Source of the DNA: Planctomycetaceae bacterium
GTDB taxonomy: Bacteria; Planctomycetota; Planctomycetia; Pirellulales; Pirellulaceae
Direction of reading: 5' to 3'
Assembly: GCA_005798335.1 (NCBI GenBank)
Contig: SYJV01000453.1
Coordinates: forward strand, 1-40,414
Length of the DNA stretch: 40,414 nt
The notes beneath the pieces were generated by a model. It was not told the DNA's origin. It did no database searches and worked only from the letters and a program-made list of their open reading frames with translations. This document shows, piece after piece, positions 26,594 to 35,076 of this stretch (the first letter of the stretch is position 1; each line of letters begins with the position of its first letter). Position numbers and translations under genes: made by a program.

Positions 26594-29500
26594 TCAATGA
26601 TTAAATAGAAAGGCTGGGCTATTGATCAACGCCCAAGCCAAGTCCTGGGCAAGCGTCAATCGTCGATGTTGTAATTGTTCCTTACTGGCTTCGACGTCCT
26701 TTCGTAGCTGTACTAGCTTCGGATCGTCAGGTGTGGGAATCTTGAGTAGGTCGATGCGCTCGCGCAATTGGACCAGTTGCTCGTCTTCAGGTAAAGGTTG
26801 TTTCGCTGAGGCAACAGCATTTTGAAGATCGGTCCACTTCTTGTCGGATGATCGGAGATGATCGACCAACAACTTCAGATTTTCTAAAGTTCGTTGGCGT
26901 GGGACTATGGTCGCCAACGCTGAAAATTCCTCTGGAATCCCCAGTCCCACTTCACCCTCGTCGACCGTCAGCGAGATTCGGAAGTTGCCCAGGCGATGAT
27001 CTTGGGCATTGTGGTTCTGATAAATCGTGATCTTGATGAACGTCCCTTCGTCATAACCGATCGGTTCGGCTGTTTGCAAGGTTGCCCAGTGGATCGAGCC
27101 GCCACGGTTGGCGATTCCCCAACCGCGCTGATCATTCGTAATGCCATCAATTGCCTGGTCGATGCCAAAGCTCTCTTGAGCAAAGTCTGCCTTGCCGCTT
27201 TTGAACGCCACCTTTTTCAACTCAGATGGTTTTGAAATTGGTGCGGCTTGCATCTCAAATTCGGTCACTACAAAATTGCCGTTGCTGGACAGCCCGGGCC
27301 CATTGCCAGTTAGGTCGGTGCTGGTAAGCGCTTCCAATCTCACGCCGCGAATATTGCGTAGTGGCGTGCGCAGGGTCAGCGTATAAGTTCCTTTTTCTGC
27401 TTTGCCACGAGCACGAATCGATCTATCGGCTTGGCGAGAGAGATCTACGCCGCGCAGAGATGCTTCGATCGTGTCAGGCGCGACCGGAAACCACTGCCGC
27501 GAGTCAGCGGAATTTTCCTTTAGAAATCTGTTCGCTGGTTGAACCGCGCCAGTATCGTAAGTGGCGAGCTCTTGCTCAGCAGCCGCCAACTTCACTTTTC
27601 GCTGTTCCTCTTGCTTGGCGCGATCCGGCGCGATTTCTGCTTCGCGCTTTCTGGCAGACTCTTCAACTTTGGCAAGTTGATCCTGACGGACTTTCTCCAG
27701 TCCTTCGCGTTCAACTTGCCAACTCGACTCGCGCTCGACCAATTGTTTCGATATCTGAGCATGGTCGGCATCAATTTGGTCGGCAGTGGACAAGACCGTT
27801 TGAATCTCTTTTTTCGATGCGGGTCGATTGAGCACTCGCATGTAGATTTCCTGCACCAATTCGTCGTCCGAATACTCTTTTTTAGCAAGCTGAGGTAGTT
27901 GGCATTGTGGGTCGCTGATCGCCGCACCCACCGTCGGTCCGCTGACCAGTGCCATCACCGGCCCGAGCTGCAAATCTTGCGATCGCTCACATTCACAGGC
28001 ACTCTCGCGAACCGGTCGGCCAAGATTGTTCAAAAACCCATCGGGTAACTGCACGGCCACATCGGCCAACTGTGCGGCACGCGTACCTGGAGCGACGCCA
28101 GGGATCTTCGAAATCGCACCCGTTACTGCATAAACTGTGTCGTACAGCACCTCAGCAGGCAGTCGTCGCGCTTTGGCATGAGAATAATTCAACTTGTCGT
28201 CTTCGTTCCAACGATTGGTCGCCACCGAGAGCTGGTACGTGCGCGATTTGCAAATCAACTTGAGAATATGTTCGATATTGAAATCGCTCTCCACAAATTC
28301 CTTCGTCAGATAATCCAACAACTCCGGATTCGTGGGTGGATTTCCCGCGCGAATATCATCGATGGGTTCCATCAAGCCCGTCCCTGTCAGATAGCCCCAC
28401 AACCGATTGACTAAACTGCGCGCGAAATAAGGATTGTCGCGCGAGGTCAACCATGCAGCCAACTGTTGTCGTCGCGTGGAATTGGCCTGAGCCGAGTACT
28501 TAGCTTCGAACGGAAATTGTGGGTTTACCACTTTGCCGGTGCGTTCGTGCTTGACTTCTCCATCTTTCAAATCGGCAACCTCTTCGAACAGCGGCTTAGC
28601 TCCTTCGACGGCTGTGCCGCCGATTGTGCGGTCACCGCTGGCTGGGTCCTTCTTCAAGCCAACCTGAGCGAAGTACGAAGCCAACTCATAGTATTGATCC
28701 TGCGTCCAGCGTTCGAAGGGATGATCGTGGCACTTGTTGCAGTTAAATCGAACTGCCAAAAACAGGTGCGTGGTATTTTCCATCATGGTTGCCGGATCGC
28801 GCAAGATCTTGAAGTACGACGCAGCGGGATTGTCTTTGTTGGAACCACTCGCCGTCAGCAATTCGGCGGCAAACTTGTCGTAGCGTTTGTTTTCATCTAC
28901 TGTTTGGCGAATCCACGCGCGAAGTCCTTCCGCTCCCTCTTTACCTAAGAATTTACTGTTAACCTGCAATAGATCGGCCCATTTGTTCGTCCAGTGTTCA
29001 ACGTAATCCTGACTGCCGATCAACTTATCCACAATTTCAAACCGCTTGATTACCGACGGCAGGGGTTCCGACAAGAACTTGCGGACCGTTTCGGCGCTGG
29101 GTGGCAGGCCTGTCAAATCCAAGTAAACACGTCGAATAAACTCAGCATCCGAACACACACTCGAAGGTTGAATCCTCATACGCTCCCATTTCTTGGCCAC
29201 CAATTGATCGATTGGACCATAGGCTTCTGGTTCATCCCATTCGAATCCTGTTCGATCGCCCATGATGGTTAGCGTCGCGGCGGCATAGGCACCTTCATAA
29301 CGAGCCAGTACCGGCGCTTCACCCCGACGAATCGCTTGGATCAAGCCATTGAGGCCAGCTTTGGCAACTTCCGCGTCGCCACTCTCGATAAACGCTTCGC
29401 GAGTTACATCGCGTTTCGATCCGTCAGCGAATGTGGCCACAATGCGAAACTGCTGCCATGCCCCTTCCAGTTCGATGACCGGATTGCTGGGTGATATCTC

Positions 29501-31726
29501 AATGGACTTGACGCGCGGAGTCTGCGAATTCAGCTTGCCCCCGGCGGCGATCCATTGGCGAATCGTGTGGTAGTAAACGCTGTCGGTCGACATCAACACA
29601 CCGCCTTCGTGCGGTACGCTACCGACTGGCTTGAGCAACATCACACTGGTATCGGGCGCAGCGACATTCAAGCGCCGAGCGGCTAAGTCGTCCGCCAGCG
29701 CGCGAATATCTTCGAAAGGGTCATAACCGCGCAGCGAAAGTTTGAATCCATTCTTCCCCTTTTGAGCACCGTGGCAGGTCCCTGCATTACAACCCAATCG
29801 AGAAATAATTGGATTTACATCGCGCACAAAGTCGATGGGTTTGGGAACATCGAGCTGGCTGGTACATGCCAGCGATGCGGCTTGGCCATCGAACGATACG
29901 CGAATATCAACTTTGCCGGCAGCTTTGGGCCGCACTAGTCCATCGGCTGACACGTCGACGATCGAGCGATCAAACTCATATTTGGCTTGACGGCTGATAT
30001 CGCTCCGGGTTCCATCGGCGTAAATCGCGGTGGCAAGTATTTGGGAATACTCGCGATCCCCAGTCAGCATGATAACACTAGGCGAAACCTCAATTGTGGT
30101 CGGTTGGCTCTTTGGTAATCGCGCACGTTCTTTCTTAGCGTCATACTCATTTGCCAACTGAATTCCATGGGAGGTTTTGGCAGCAATCGCATTGCTGGCC
30201 GAACTGGATGACGATTGCTTGGGAGTAACCACCGAAAACTCAGCCTGAATGGCTCCGGTGCTGGCATCGGCCAATCGAATTTTGCCGTCTGCTCCGCCGA
30301 TCGCTAGTTGCTTTGAATCTGGATGAAACGCGATCGCATACACGCTGGTCGCCGATACGTCGACTGACGAACAAAGTTGCACATTGCTGGTGCTGAACTG
30401 TTCGACGAGTTTCTTCTCGGCTTCGCTGCGTTCGGCGATCCGTTTTTCCATTGCCTTCTTAACTTCGTCGGGGACGATGGAGGTAAAGTTGTAGTGATAG
30501 ACCTGAACGGTGCTGACCCCATCGAGCGTACTGGATGCGGCCAGCAACTTTGCATCAGCGCTGATATCCACGGAAAAGATTCGACCAGGCATGGCTGGGA
30601 ACTGGCGAACTAGGTTCGAATCGTCACCAATGCGTCGTTCGGCAATTCGAAATACGCGGTAGACCTTCGGAACGCCGTCGGCGCCTCCGACGAGAAACTC
30701 ATCGCGAGTTGGGTGACTGGCCAGCGCATTAATTCCACCGCGCAGAGCTCCGGGTGTAATCGAAGTCACATTGTCGATGAATCGCTCGGTTCCAATTTCA
30801 GTCAGCTTGCAGGTCATATCCCGTCCTGCAGATATGATGTGCGAGCCGTTGGGAATAAACGCGACCGCGCGAACCCAATCTTCGTGAGCGCCTTGATAGA
30901 ACTTCTGTTCGCCAGTTTCCGAATCGATCGCTCGCACGGTATTGTCCGCGCATCCAAAGGCGATCAACTTGCCATCCGGCGAAAATGTACCACCGTAAAT
31001 CGTGTCGTACGTGACAGCTTTGCTCAGCAGCAGCGTACCATCAGCGACTTTCCAGACTTGCACTTCGCCCATTTTCCCGGGCGAGCCACCGGTCACTGCA
31101 ATTCTGGCCGAATCGGCAGAAAATCGTATCGATTCGATTCGTTCGCTTAGCCCGACAAGTCGCTTTGCCAATTTCGATGTTCGGGCGTCGAATACCAAAA
31201 CTTCGTGGAAGCCAGATACGGCAAGCCAATTGCCGTCGGGCGAATAGTCCAGCGACGTAATTACAGGCGGTTGAACATATTCCGGTGGATGATCGCGAGT
31301 GTATTTTGGCCCAACACTCTGCGGGGAATCGTCCTTTGCTCCCTGCGCGATCCAGTTGCGTATCAGATCGATTTCCGCTGCCGCCAGCGGAGCACTTTTC
31401 TTGGGCATTTCCGCTTTTCCTTCATGCGGAGTAATCTGTTCCATCAAGTAACTGTCATCCGGTTTGCCTGGCACGATCGCCTTGGCACCGCTTTCGCCTC
31501 CAACATATAAATTGGCGAAATTCGTCATTTCATACCTACCCTGTGGCTTGGCAGGCTGATGACAACCCTGGCAACGAGCTCGCAGAATCGGCTCAATTTG
31601 CTTGGAATAACTGATGACCGCTGAGGTAGACGCGGTTGTTTCCTCAGCTACAGCCAAGCGGGCAACCGCCAAGCCGAGAAATACACCACTAAAAACAAAG
31701 CAATTCAGGAAATGAACTGTTTTCAT
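26594..31726 (-). CDS. Giant exported planctomycete protein: cytochrome c domains, WD40, Ig-like, DUF1549 and split DUF1553
   Basis: 1710 residues with a Sec signal peptide (about 1-27). Order by eye: planctomycete cytochrome domain PSCyt1 with CQGCH (52-56); WD40 propeller (about 149-492); bacterial Ig-like domain (about 540-625); a second cytochrome-like segment with CNAGTCH (646-652); a second Ig-like domain (about 740-825); DUF1549 (about 839-1040) with CNKCH (996-1000); DUF1553 (from about 1075). DUF1553 is interrupted after about residue 1310 by a coiled coil (to about 1390), a beta-rich domain (about 1415-1600) and another helical stretch, then resumes as WALINSPAFLFNH at the C-terminus. 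The start is the ATG at 31724-31726; a GTG at 31780 is an alternative but would bury the signal peptide. There is no good Shine-Dalgarno. Role in electron transfer or surface polymer handling is suspected, not shown. Confidence 0.92.
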   Translation of the reverse strand: MKTVHFLNCFVFSGVFLGLAVARLAVAEETTASTSAVISYSKQIEPILRARCQGCHQPAKPQGRYEMTNFANLYVGGESGAKAIVPGKPDDSYLMEQITPHEGKAEMPKKSAPLAAAEIDLIRNWIAQGAKDDSPQSVGPKYTRDHPPEYVQPPVITSLDYSPDGNWLAVSGFHEVLVFDARTSKLAKRLVGLSERIESIRFSADSARIAVTGGSPGKMGEVQVWKVADGTLLLSKAVTYDTIYGGTFSPDGKLIAFGCADNTVRAIDSETGEQKFYQGAHEDWVRAVAFIPNGSHIISAGRDMTCKLTEIGTERFIDNVTSITPGALRGGINALASHPTRDEFLVGGADGVPKVYRVFRIAERRIGDDSNLVRQFPAMPGRIFSVDISADAKLLAASSTLDGVSTVQVYHYNFTSIVPDEVKKAMEKRIAERSEAEKKLVEQFSTSNVQLCSSVDVSATSVYAIAFHPDSKQLAIGGADGKIRLADASTGAIQAEFSVVTPKQSSSSSASNAIAAKTSHGIQLANEYDAKKERARLPKSQPTTIEVSPSVIMLTGDREYSQILATAIYADGTRSDISRQAKYEFDRSIVDVSADGLVRPKAAGKVDIRVSFDGQAASLACTSQLDVPKPIDFVRDVNPIISRLGCNAGTCHGAQKGKNGFKLSLRGYDPFEDIRALADDLAARRLNVAAPDTSVMLLKPVGSVPHEGGVLMSTDSVYYHTIRQWIAAGGKLNSQTPRVKSIEISPSNPVIELEGAWQQFRIVATFADGSKRDVTREAFIESGDAEVAKAGLNGLIQAIRRGEAPVLARYEGAYAAATLTIMGDRTGFEWDEPEAYGPIDQLVAKKWERMRIQPSSVCSDAEFIRRVYLDLTGLPPSAETVRKFLSEPLPSVIKRFEIVDKLIGSQDYVEHWTNKWADLLQVNSKFLGKEGAEGLRAWIRQTVDENKRYDKFAAELLTASGSNKDNPAASYFKILRDPATMMENTTHLFLAVRFNCNKCHDHPFERWTQDQYYELASYFAQVGLKKDPASGDRTIGGTAVEGAKPLFEEVADLKDGEVKHERTGKVVNPQFPFEAKYSAQANSTRRQQLAAWLTSRDNPYFARSLVNRLWGYLTGTGLMEPIDDIRAGNPPTNPELLDYLTKEFVESDFNIEHILKLICKSRTYQLSVATNRWNEDDKLNYSHAKARRLPAEVLYDTVYAVTGAISKIPGVAPGTRAAQLADVAVQLPDGFLNNLGRPVRESACECERSQDLQLGPVMALVSGPTVGAAISDPQCQLPQLAKKEYSDDELVQEIYMRVLNRPASKKEIQTVLSTADQIDADHAQISKQLVERESSWQVEREGLEKVRQDQLAKVEESARKREAEIAPDRAKQEEQRKVKLAAAEQELATYDTGAVQPANRFLKENSADSRQWFPVAPDTIEASLRGVDLSRQADRSIRARGKAEKGTYTLTLRTPLRNIRGVRLEALTSTDLTGNGPGLSSNGNFVVTEFEMQAAPISKPSELKKVAFKSGKADFAQESFGIDQAIDGITNDQRGWGIANRGGSIHWATLQTAEPIGYDEGTFIKITIYQNHNAQDHRLGNFRISLTVDEGEVGLGIPEEFSALATIVPRQRTLENLKLLVDHLRSSDKKWTDLQNAVASAKQPLPEDEQLVQLRERIDLLKIPTPDDPKLVQLRKDVEASKEQLQHRRLTLAQDLAWALINSPAFLFNH

Positions 31727-32281
31727 GGACGTCGTCGCGTAGGAAGAGGTAGGACGAAGGTTCGGTAGGTAGGTACACACAGCCCTAGTTTACCAAGAAC
31801 ACCCCGCAATTAGCAACTTGTAAGTCAACTAAGGGCAGCAAACCTAAGATTGCTGACGCATGCGGCCCAGAATTCTTCAAAAACGCACCGTGAGATCCGT
31901 CGGAAATTAATCAGCGGTTCCATATAGAGCAGCTCGCAGCCAACTGGGGCAGCCTCACGCAATTTCGAATCCCAAATTGGGCTCAATGCTCGGATAAAAG
32001 AATAGGAGCATAATTCGGATCGACAAGCATCGGTTCCACGTTGCCTGCGTTTCGCCCCATACACATTTGCCGGTATTGACCCGATGCTAATTTTCTGGCC
32101 AATGCTTACAGAAATCGATCCCCCTGCTCTTGGCTTGACTTTCCGATCTAATAGTCATCGAAAAAATTCGCGCGTTACTTTTGAGGGAATCGTGGTACGA
32201 ATACATGGCATATTCAACAGTTAGGTTCGGGATGGTAAGCTGGCCGGGATACACGGCGATCGACAATTCAGAGTACACGAT
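31727..32281. other. Divergent intergenic region between the giant cytochrome gene and acpS
   Basis: About 555 bases that must hold promoters in both directions. GGTAGG occurs three times at 31748-31773 (CCTACC in the leader of the giant gene), and that leader has no clear Shine-Dalgarno sequence. A 79-codon minus-strand frame at 31825-32064 has no family resemblance and is rejected. No clean -35/-10 pair stands out. Confidence 0.35.
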
Positions 32282-32692
32282 ATGAGTTCGCTGAGTGCTC
32301 CGGGTAGCTTGGTCGTTGGGATCGGCACCGATATTATTGAATGCGCGCGCATCGCCAAAATGATCGAGAAGCATGGCGAACTGTTCCTGACGCGCGTGTA
32401 CACGCAGCAGGAAATTGCCTACTGTTCCTCACGCAAGGCAGCGAATCAGCATTACGCCGGTCGCTGGGCTGCAAAGGAAGCTGTATTCAAAGCGATCGGT
32501 ACCGGTTGGGCACGTGGAGTTCAATGGAAAGATGTCGAGGTCATCAATGAAATCGGCGGAAAACCCTCGATCGTTTTGGTCGGACATGCCAAGAGCCATT
32601 GCCGACAAAATGGAATCGACGAAATAATGATCTCCATTTCCCATTGTCGAAATTACGCGGTCGCGTTCGCTACCGCCATGGCGAGCCCGTGA
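32282..32692 (+). CDS. acpS: Holo-[acyl-carrier-protein] synthase
   Basis: Transfers the phosphopantetheine arm of CoA to apo-ACP, activating it for fatty acid synthesis. 136 residues, close to the usual length. Motifs are VVGIGTDIIECARI (about 11-24, magnesium-binding Asp17), FLTRVYTQQEIAYC (about 35-48), the catalytic-region AGRWAAKEAVFKAIGTG (about 59-75, Glu66) and ISISHCRNYAVAFA near the end. The ATG at 32282 has no strong Shine-Dalgarno sequence. It is followed 120 bases later by the DUF1611 gene on the same strand, so a shared transcript is possible. Confidence 0.97.
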   Translation: MSSLSAPGSLVVGIGTDIIECARIAKMIEKHGELFLTRVYTQQEIAYCSSRKAANQHYAGRWAAKEAVFKAIGTGWARGVQWKDVEVINEIGGKPSIVLVGHAKSHCRQNGIDEIMISISHCRNYAVAFATAMASP

Positions 32693-32812
32693 TGTTTTCA
32701 GAGCAATCCCTTGGAATCCGCTCAAAGACAAAGCGTTAGAGGAGTGGTCCAAAAAAACCGTCGTTAATTTCCAAGTTTCCTTACTCTTTTTACAGACATT
32801 TCACCACCTATC

Positions 32813-33865
32813 ATGACTCGCAAGATGGTCTTACTTACCTGGGGATACAGCAACCCGCGCACCGCCAAGACAGCGGCGGGATTGCTTCGATACTGCCCCA
32901 CCGAATGCGTTGCCGTGTTCGATCCCGACAACGCAGGTCGCAAGGCTCAGGAGTTTCTCGAAGCAGGCGGTGATGTTCCGATCATAGCGCGCTTGGACGA
33001 AGCGCCCGGAGCGGACACGCTGGTGATGGGAATCGCACCACCGGGCGGACGCATTCCAGATGCTTGGCGCGTGGTGTTGTTGGAAGCGATCCAGCGCGGC
33101 ATGAATTTATTGAGCGGGCTGCACGACTTTCTGTCCGACGATCCGGAACTCTCACAGGCCGCCGCCCAGCGCGGTGTGAAGATCACCGATGTACGCAAGA
33201 ATAACTTTCGTCAGATCGCGCGGCGTTCAGGCTTGAATCCCGATTGTCTGCGCGTGCATACAGTAGGCCACGATTGCAGCATCGGCAAAATGGTCACCAG
33301 CCTAGAAGTAGTTAACGGATTAAAGAAACGAGGCGTGGATGTCAAATTCGTGGCGACTGGCCAAACCGGAATCATGGTCGAAGGCAGTGGCCTGCCGCTC
33401 GATTGCATCGTCGCGGACTTTGTCAGCGGCGGGGCCGAACAACTGGTTCTCGACAATCAGCAGCATGCGATCATCGTCGTGGAAGGACAAGGCAGTCTGG
33501 TTCATCCATCCTATTCAGGCGTTACGCTCAGTTTGCTACACGGTTGCCTACCGCACGCGCTGATTCTCGGCTTCGAGGCCGGCCGCGATGTGGTCGGTGG
33601 GCTGGACCATGTGCCGCTGCCCAAGTTGAACAAAATGCGAGAAATTTTCGAACTGATGGCTAGTGTTCATCAGCCGTGCGAGACGATCGGCATTTCGATG
33701 AATGGCCGGCGCGTCTCGCCCAATGAAGCCAAAGAAATCGCTCGCCGAGTCGAAGATGATATGCAGTTGCCGGTTGTCGACGTCATTCGCGACGGTGCGG
33801 ATCGATTGGTCGAAACGGTTCAAAAATTTCACGTTAGCGGCCGCTGGCGCAAGTTTGGGATGTAG
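32813..33865 (+). CDS. dgcN: DUF1611 protein, probable D-glutamate N-acetyltransferase (DgcN-like)
   Basis: 350 residues of the DUF1611 family. The N-terminal part is Rossmann-like (TLVMGIAPPGGRIPDAW, about 69-85; GMNLLSGLHDFLSDD, about 96-110). A P-loop-like motif GHDCSIGKM lies at 152-160. C-terminal elements include GQTGIMVEGSGLPLDCIVADFVSGGAEQLVL and EGQGSLVHPSYSGVTL. As recalled from work on D-glutamate catabolism, DUF1611 protein DgcN acetylates D-glutamate, and its partner DgcA, an enolase-superfamily enzyme, racemises the product. The partner gene begins two bases after this stop, which is the main reason for the call; the symbol is by homology of context and should be treated as tentative. 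Alternative: an ATP-dependent enzyme of another pathway. Confidence 0.75.
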   Translation: MTRKMVLLTWGYSNPRTAKTAAGLLRYCPTECVAVFDPDNAGRKAQEFLEAGGDVPIIARLDEAPGADTLVMGIAPPGGRIPDAWRVVLLEAIQRGMNLLSGLHDFLSDDPELSQAAAQRGVKITDVRKNNFRQIARRSGLNPDCLRVHTVGHDCSIGKMVTSLEVVNGLKKRGVDVKFVATGQTGIMVEGSGLPLDCIVADFVSGGAEQLVLDNQQHAIIVVEGQGSLVHPSYSGVTLSLLHGCLPHALILGFEAGRDVVGGLDHVPLPKLNKMREIFELMASVHQPCETIGISMNGRRVSPNEAKEIARRVEDDMQLPVVDVIRDGADRLVETVQKFHVSGRWRKFGM

Positions 33866-33867
33866 AA

Positions 33868-34893
33868 ATGCAAGTATCTTGCCACGGTTACGAATTGAAG
33901 CTGCGCGATCCGTTTACCATCTCGCGCGGGACCACCACGATCCAACCAACGATGATCGTGCGTCTTGAGCACGAAGGATTGGTGGGTTTAGGAGAAGCGA
34001 CCACCAACGACTTCTATGGTGCAACGCTGGCAAATATGCGCGCGGCACTGGATTCGGTTTCCGCCACGCTGCGCGATTATCGTTTGGAGAACCCGGCTGA
34101 ATTGTGGCGGGAATTGGACTCGGTATTAAGTAAGAATCGGTTTGCCCAGTGCGCGCTCGATTGCGCAGCGTGGGATCTATTTGCCCAGATGAATCAGATG
34201 CCATTATGGAAGCTGTGGGGCCTCAATCCCGAGGACGGCTATCCGCCGACTTGCTACACCATTGGGATTGACACAGCCGACGTTATGTTGCGCAAAATGA
34301 ATGCTATGCCGGACTGGCCGATCTACAAGATCAAGCTGGATTCGACCGGTGGGCTCGACATTGTAAGAACGTTGCGTCGCGCGACGTCCTCCGTTTTTCG
34401 CGTCGATGCGAATTGTTCTTGGACGGCTGACCAAGTTCTGCCGCGAGCTGAGGAATTGGCCAAGCTGAATGTCGAATTGATTGAGCAACCTTTGCCTACC
34501 GATTGCTACACCGAGATGCGACCATTGAAAGGACGCTCGCCCTTGCCACTGATGGCCGACGAAAGCTGCCAAGTGGAATCGGATGTTGATCGGTGTATCG
34601 AAGCCTTTGACGCGATCAACGTCAAGTTGGTCAAATGCGGCGGGCTGACACCGGCGCGCCGGATGATCGCTCGGGCCAAACAGAATGGCTTGAAGGTCAT
34701 GGTCGGTTGCATGACGGAGTCGAGTGTCGGCATTGCGGCTGGAGCGCATCTTTTACCGCTGCTGGACTATGCCGATTTGGACGGAGCGCTTCTATTGGCG
34801 GAAGATATTGCATCGGGATTATCCTGGGACCATGGCAAATGGTTACCGTCGACGGCGCCAGGGCTTGGTATCAAGTTGACGGTGGGATTGTAG
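33868..34893 (+). CDS. dgcA: Enolase-superfamily dipeptide epimerase/N-acetyl-glutamate racemase-like (DgcA-like)
   Basis: 341 residues of the mandelate racemase/muconate lactonising enzyme group. Catalytic features visible are the KxK acid/base motif YKIKLD (Lys154, Lys156), metal ligands Asp180 (FRVDANCSW), Glu206 (LIEQPLP) and Asp231 (LMADES), and the second base region NVKLVKCGG (Lys253 or Lys256). A DxD (Asp303, Asp305, YADLDGALL) occurs near the C-terminus, as in L-Ala-D/L-Glu epimerases. Annotation by itself would be dipeptide epimerase; the two-base gap from the DUF1611 gene points instead to the DgcN-DgcA route, with N-acetyl-D-glutamate as substrate. The start ATG at 33868 almost touches the previous stop (33863-33865), so coupling is likely. 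Confidence 0.82.
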   Translation: MQVSCHGYELKLRDPFTISRGTTTIQPTMIVRLEHEGLVGLGEATTNDFYGATLANMRAALDSVSATLRDYRLENPAELWRELDSVLSKNRFAQCALDCAAWDLFAQMNQMPLWKLWGLNPEDGYPPTCYTIGIDTADVMLRKMNAMPDWPIYKIKLDSTGGLDIVRTLRRATSSVFRVDANCSWTADQVLPRAEELAKLNVELIEQPLPTDCYTEMRPLKGRSPLPLMADESCQVESDVDRCIEAFDAINVKLVKCGGLTPARRMIARAKQNGLKVMVGCMTESSVGIAAGAHLLPLLDYADLDGALLLAEDIASGLSWDHGKWLPSTAPGLGIKLTVGL

Positions 34894-35076
34894 CGATTGC
34901 ACCGTTGATGCTGAGTTTCCCGTCCAGCTCATGCTAAGATTGCTTGTTCGATCTTGGACTAGTAGCAGTTCGCGATCTAAGTTCTTGCGTGGGATAAATT
35001 CCCAGTTAGTCGCAGATGGCACAACTGTCATTGTCGACATTAGACATCCATTGGGAATTTCGCGTCGCGCCGACTC

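Noticed and set aside
31955-31985. TTCGAAT string resembling a tRNA T-loop
   Set aside because: The flanking bases do not pair as a T-stem and no acceptor or anticodon stem can be drawn.
31825-32064. Minus-strand 79-codon frame upstream of the giant gene
   Set aside because: No family, no clear ribosome-binding site, and it sits where divergent promoters are expected.
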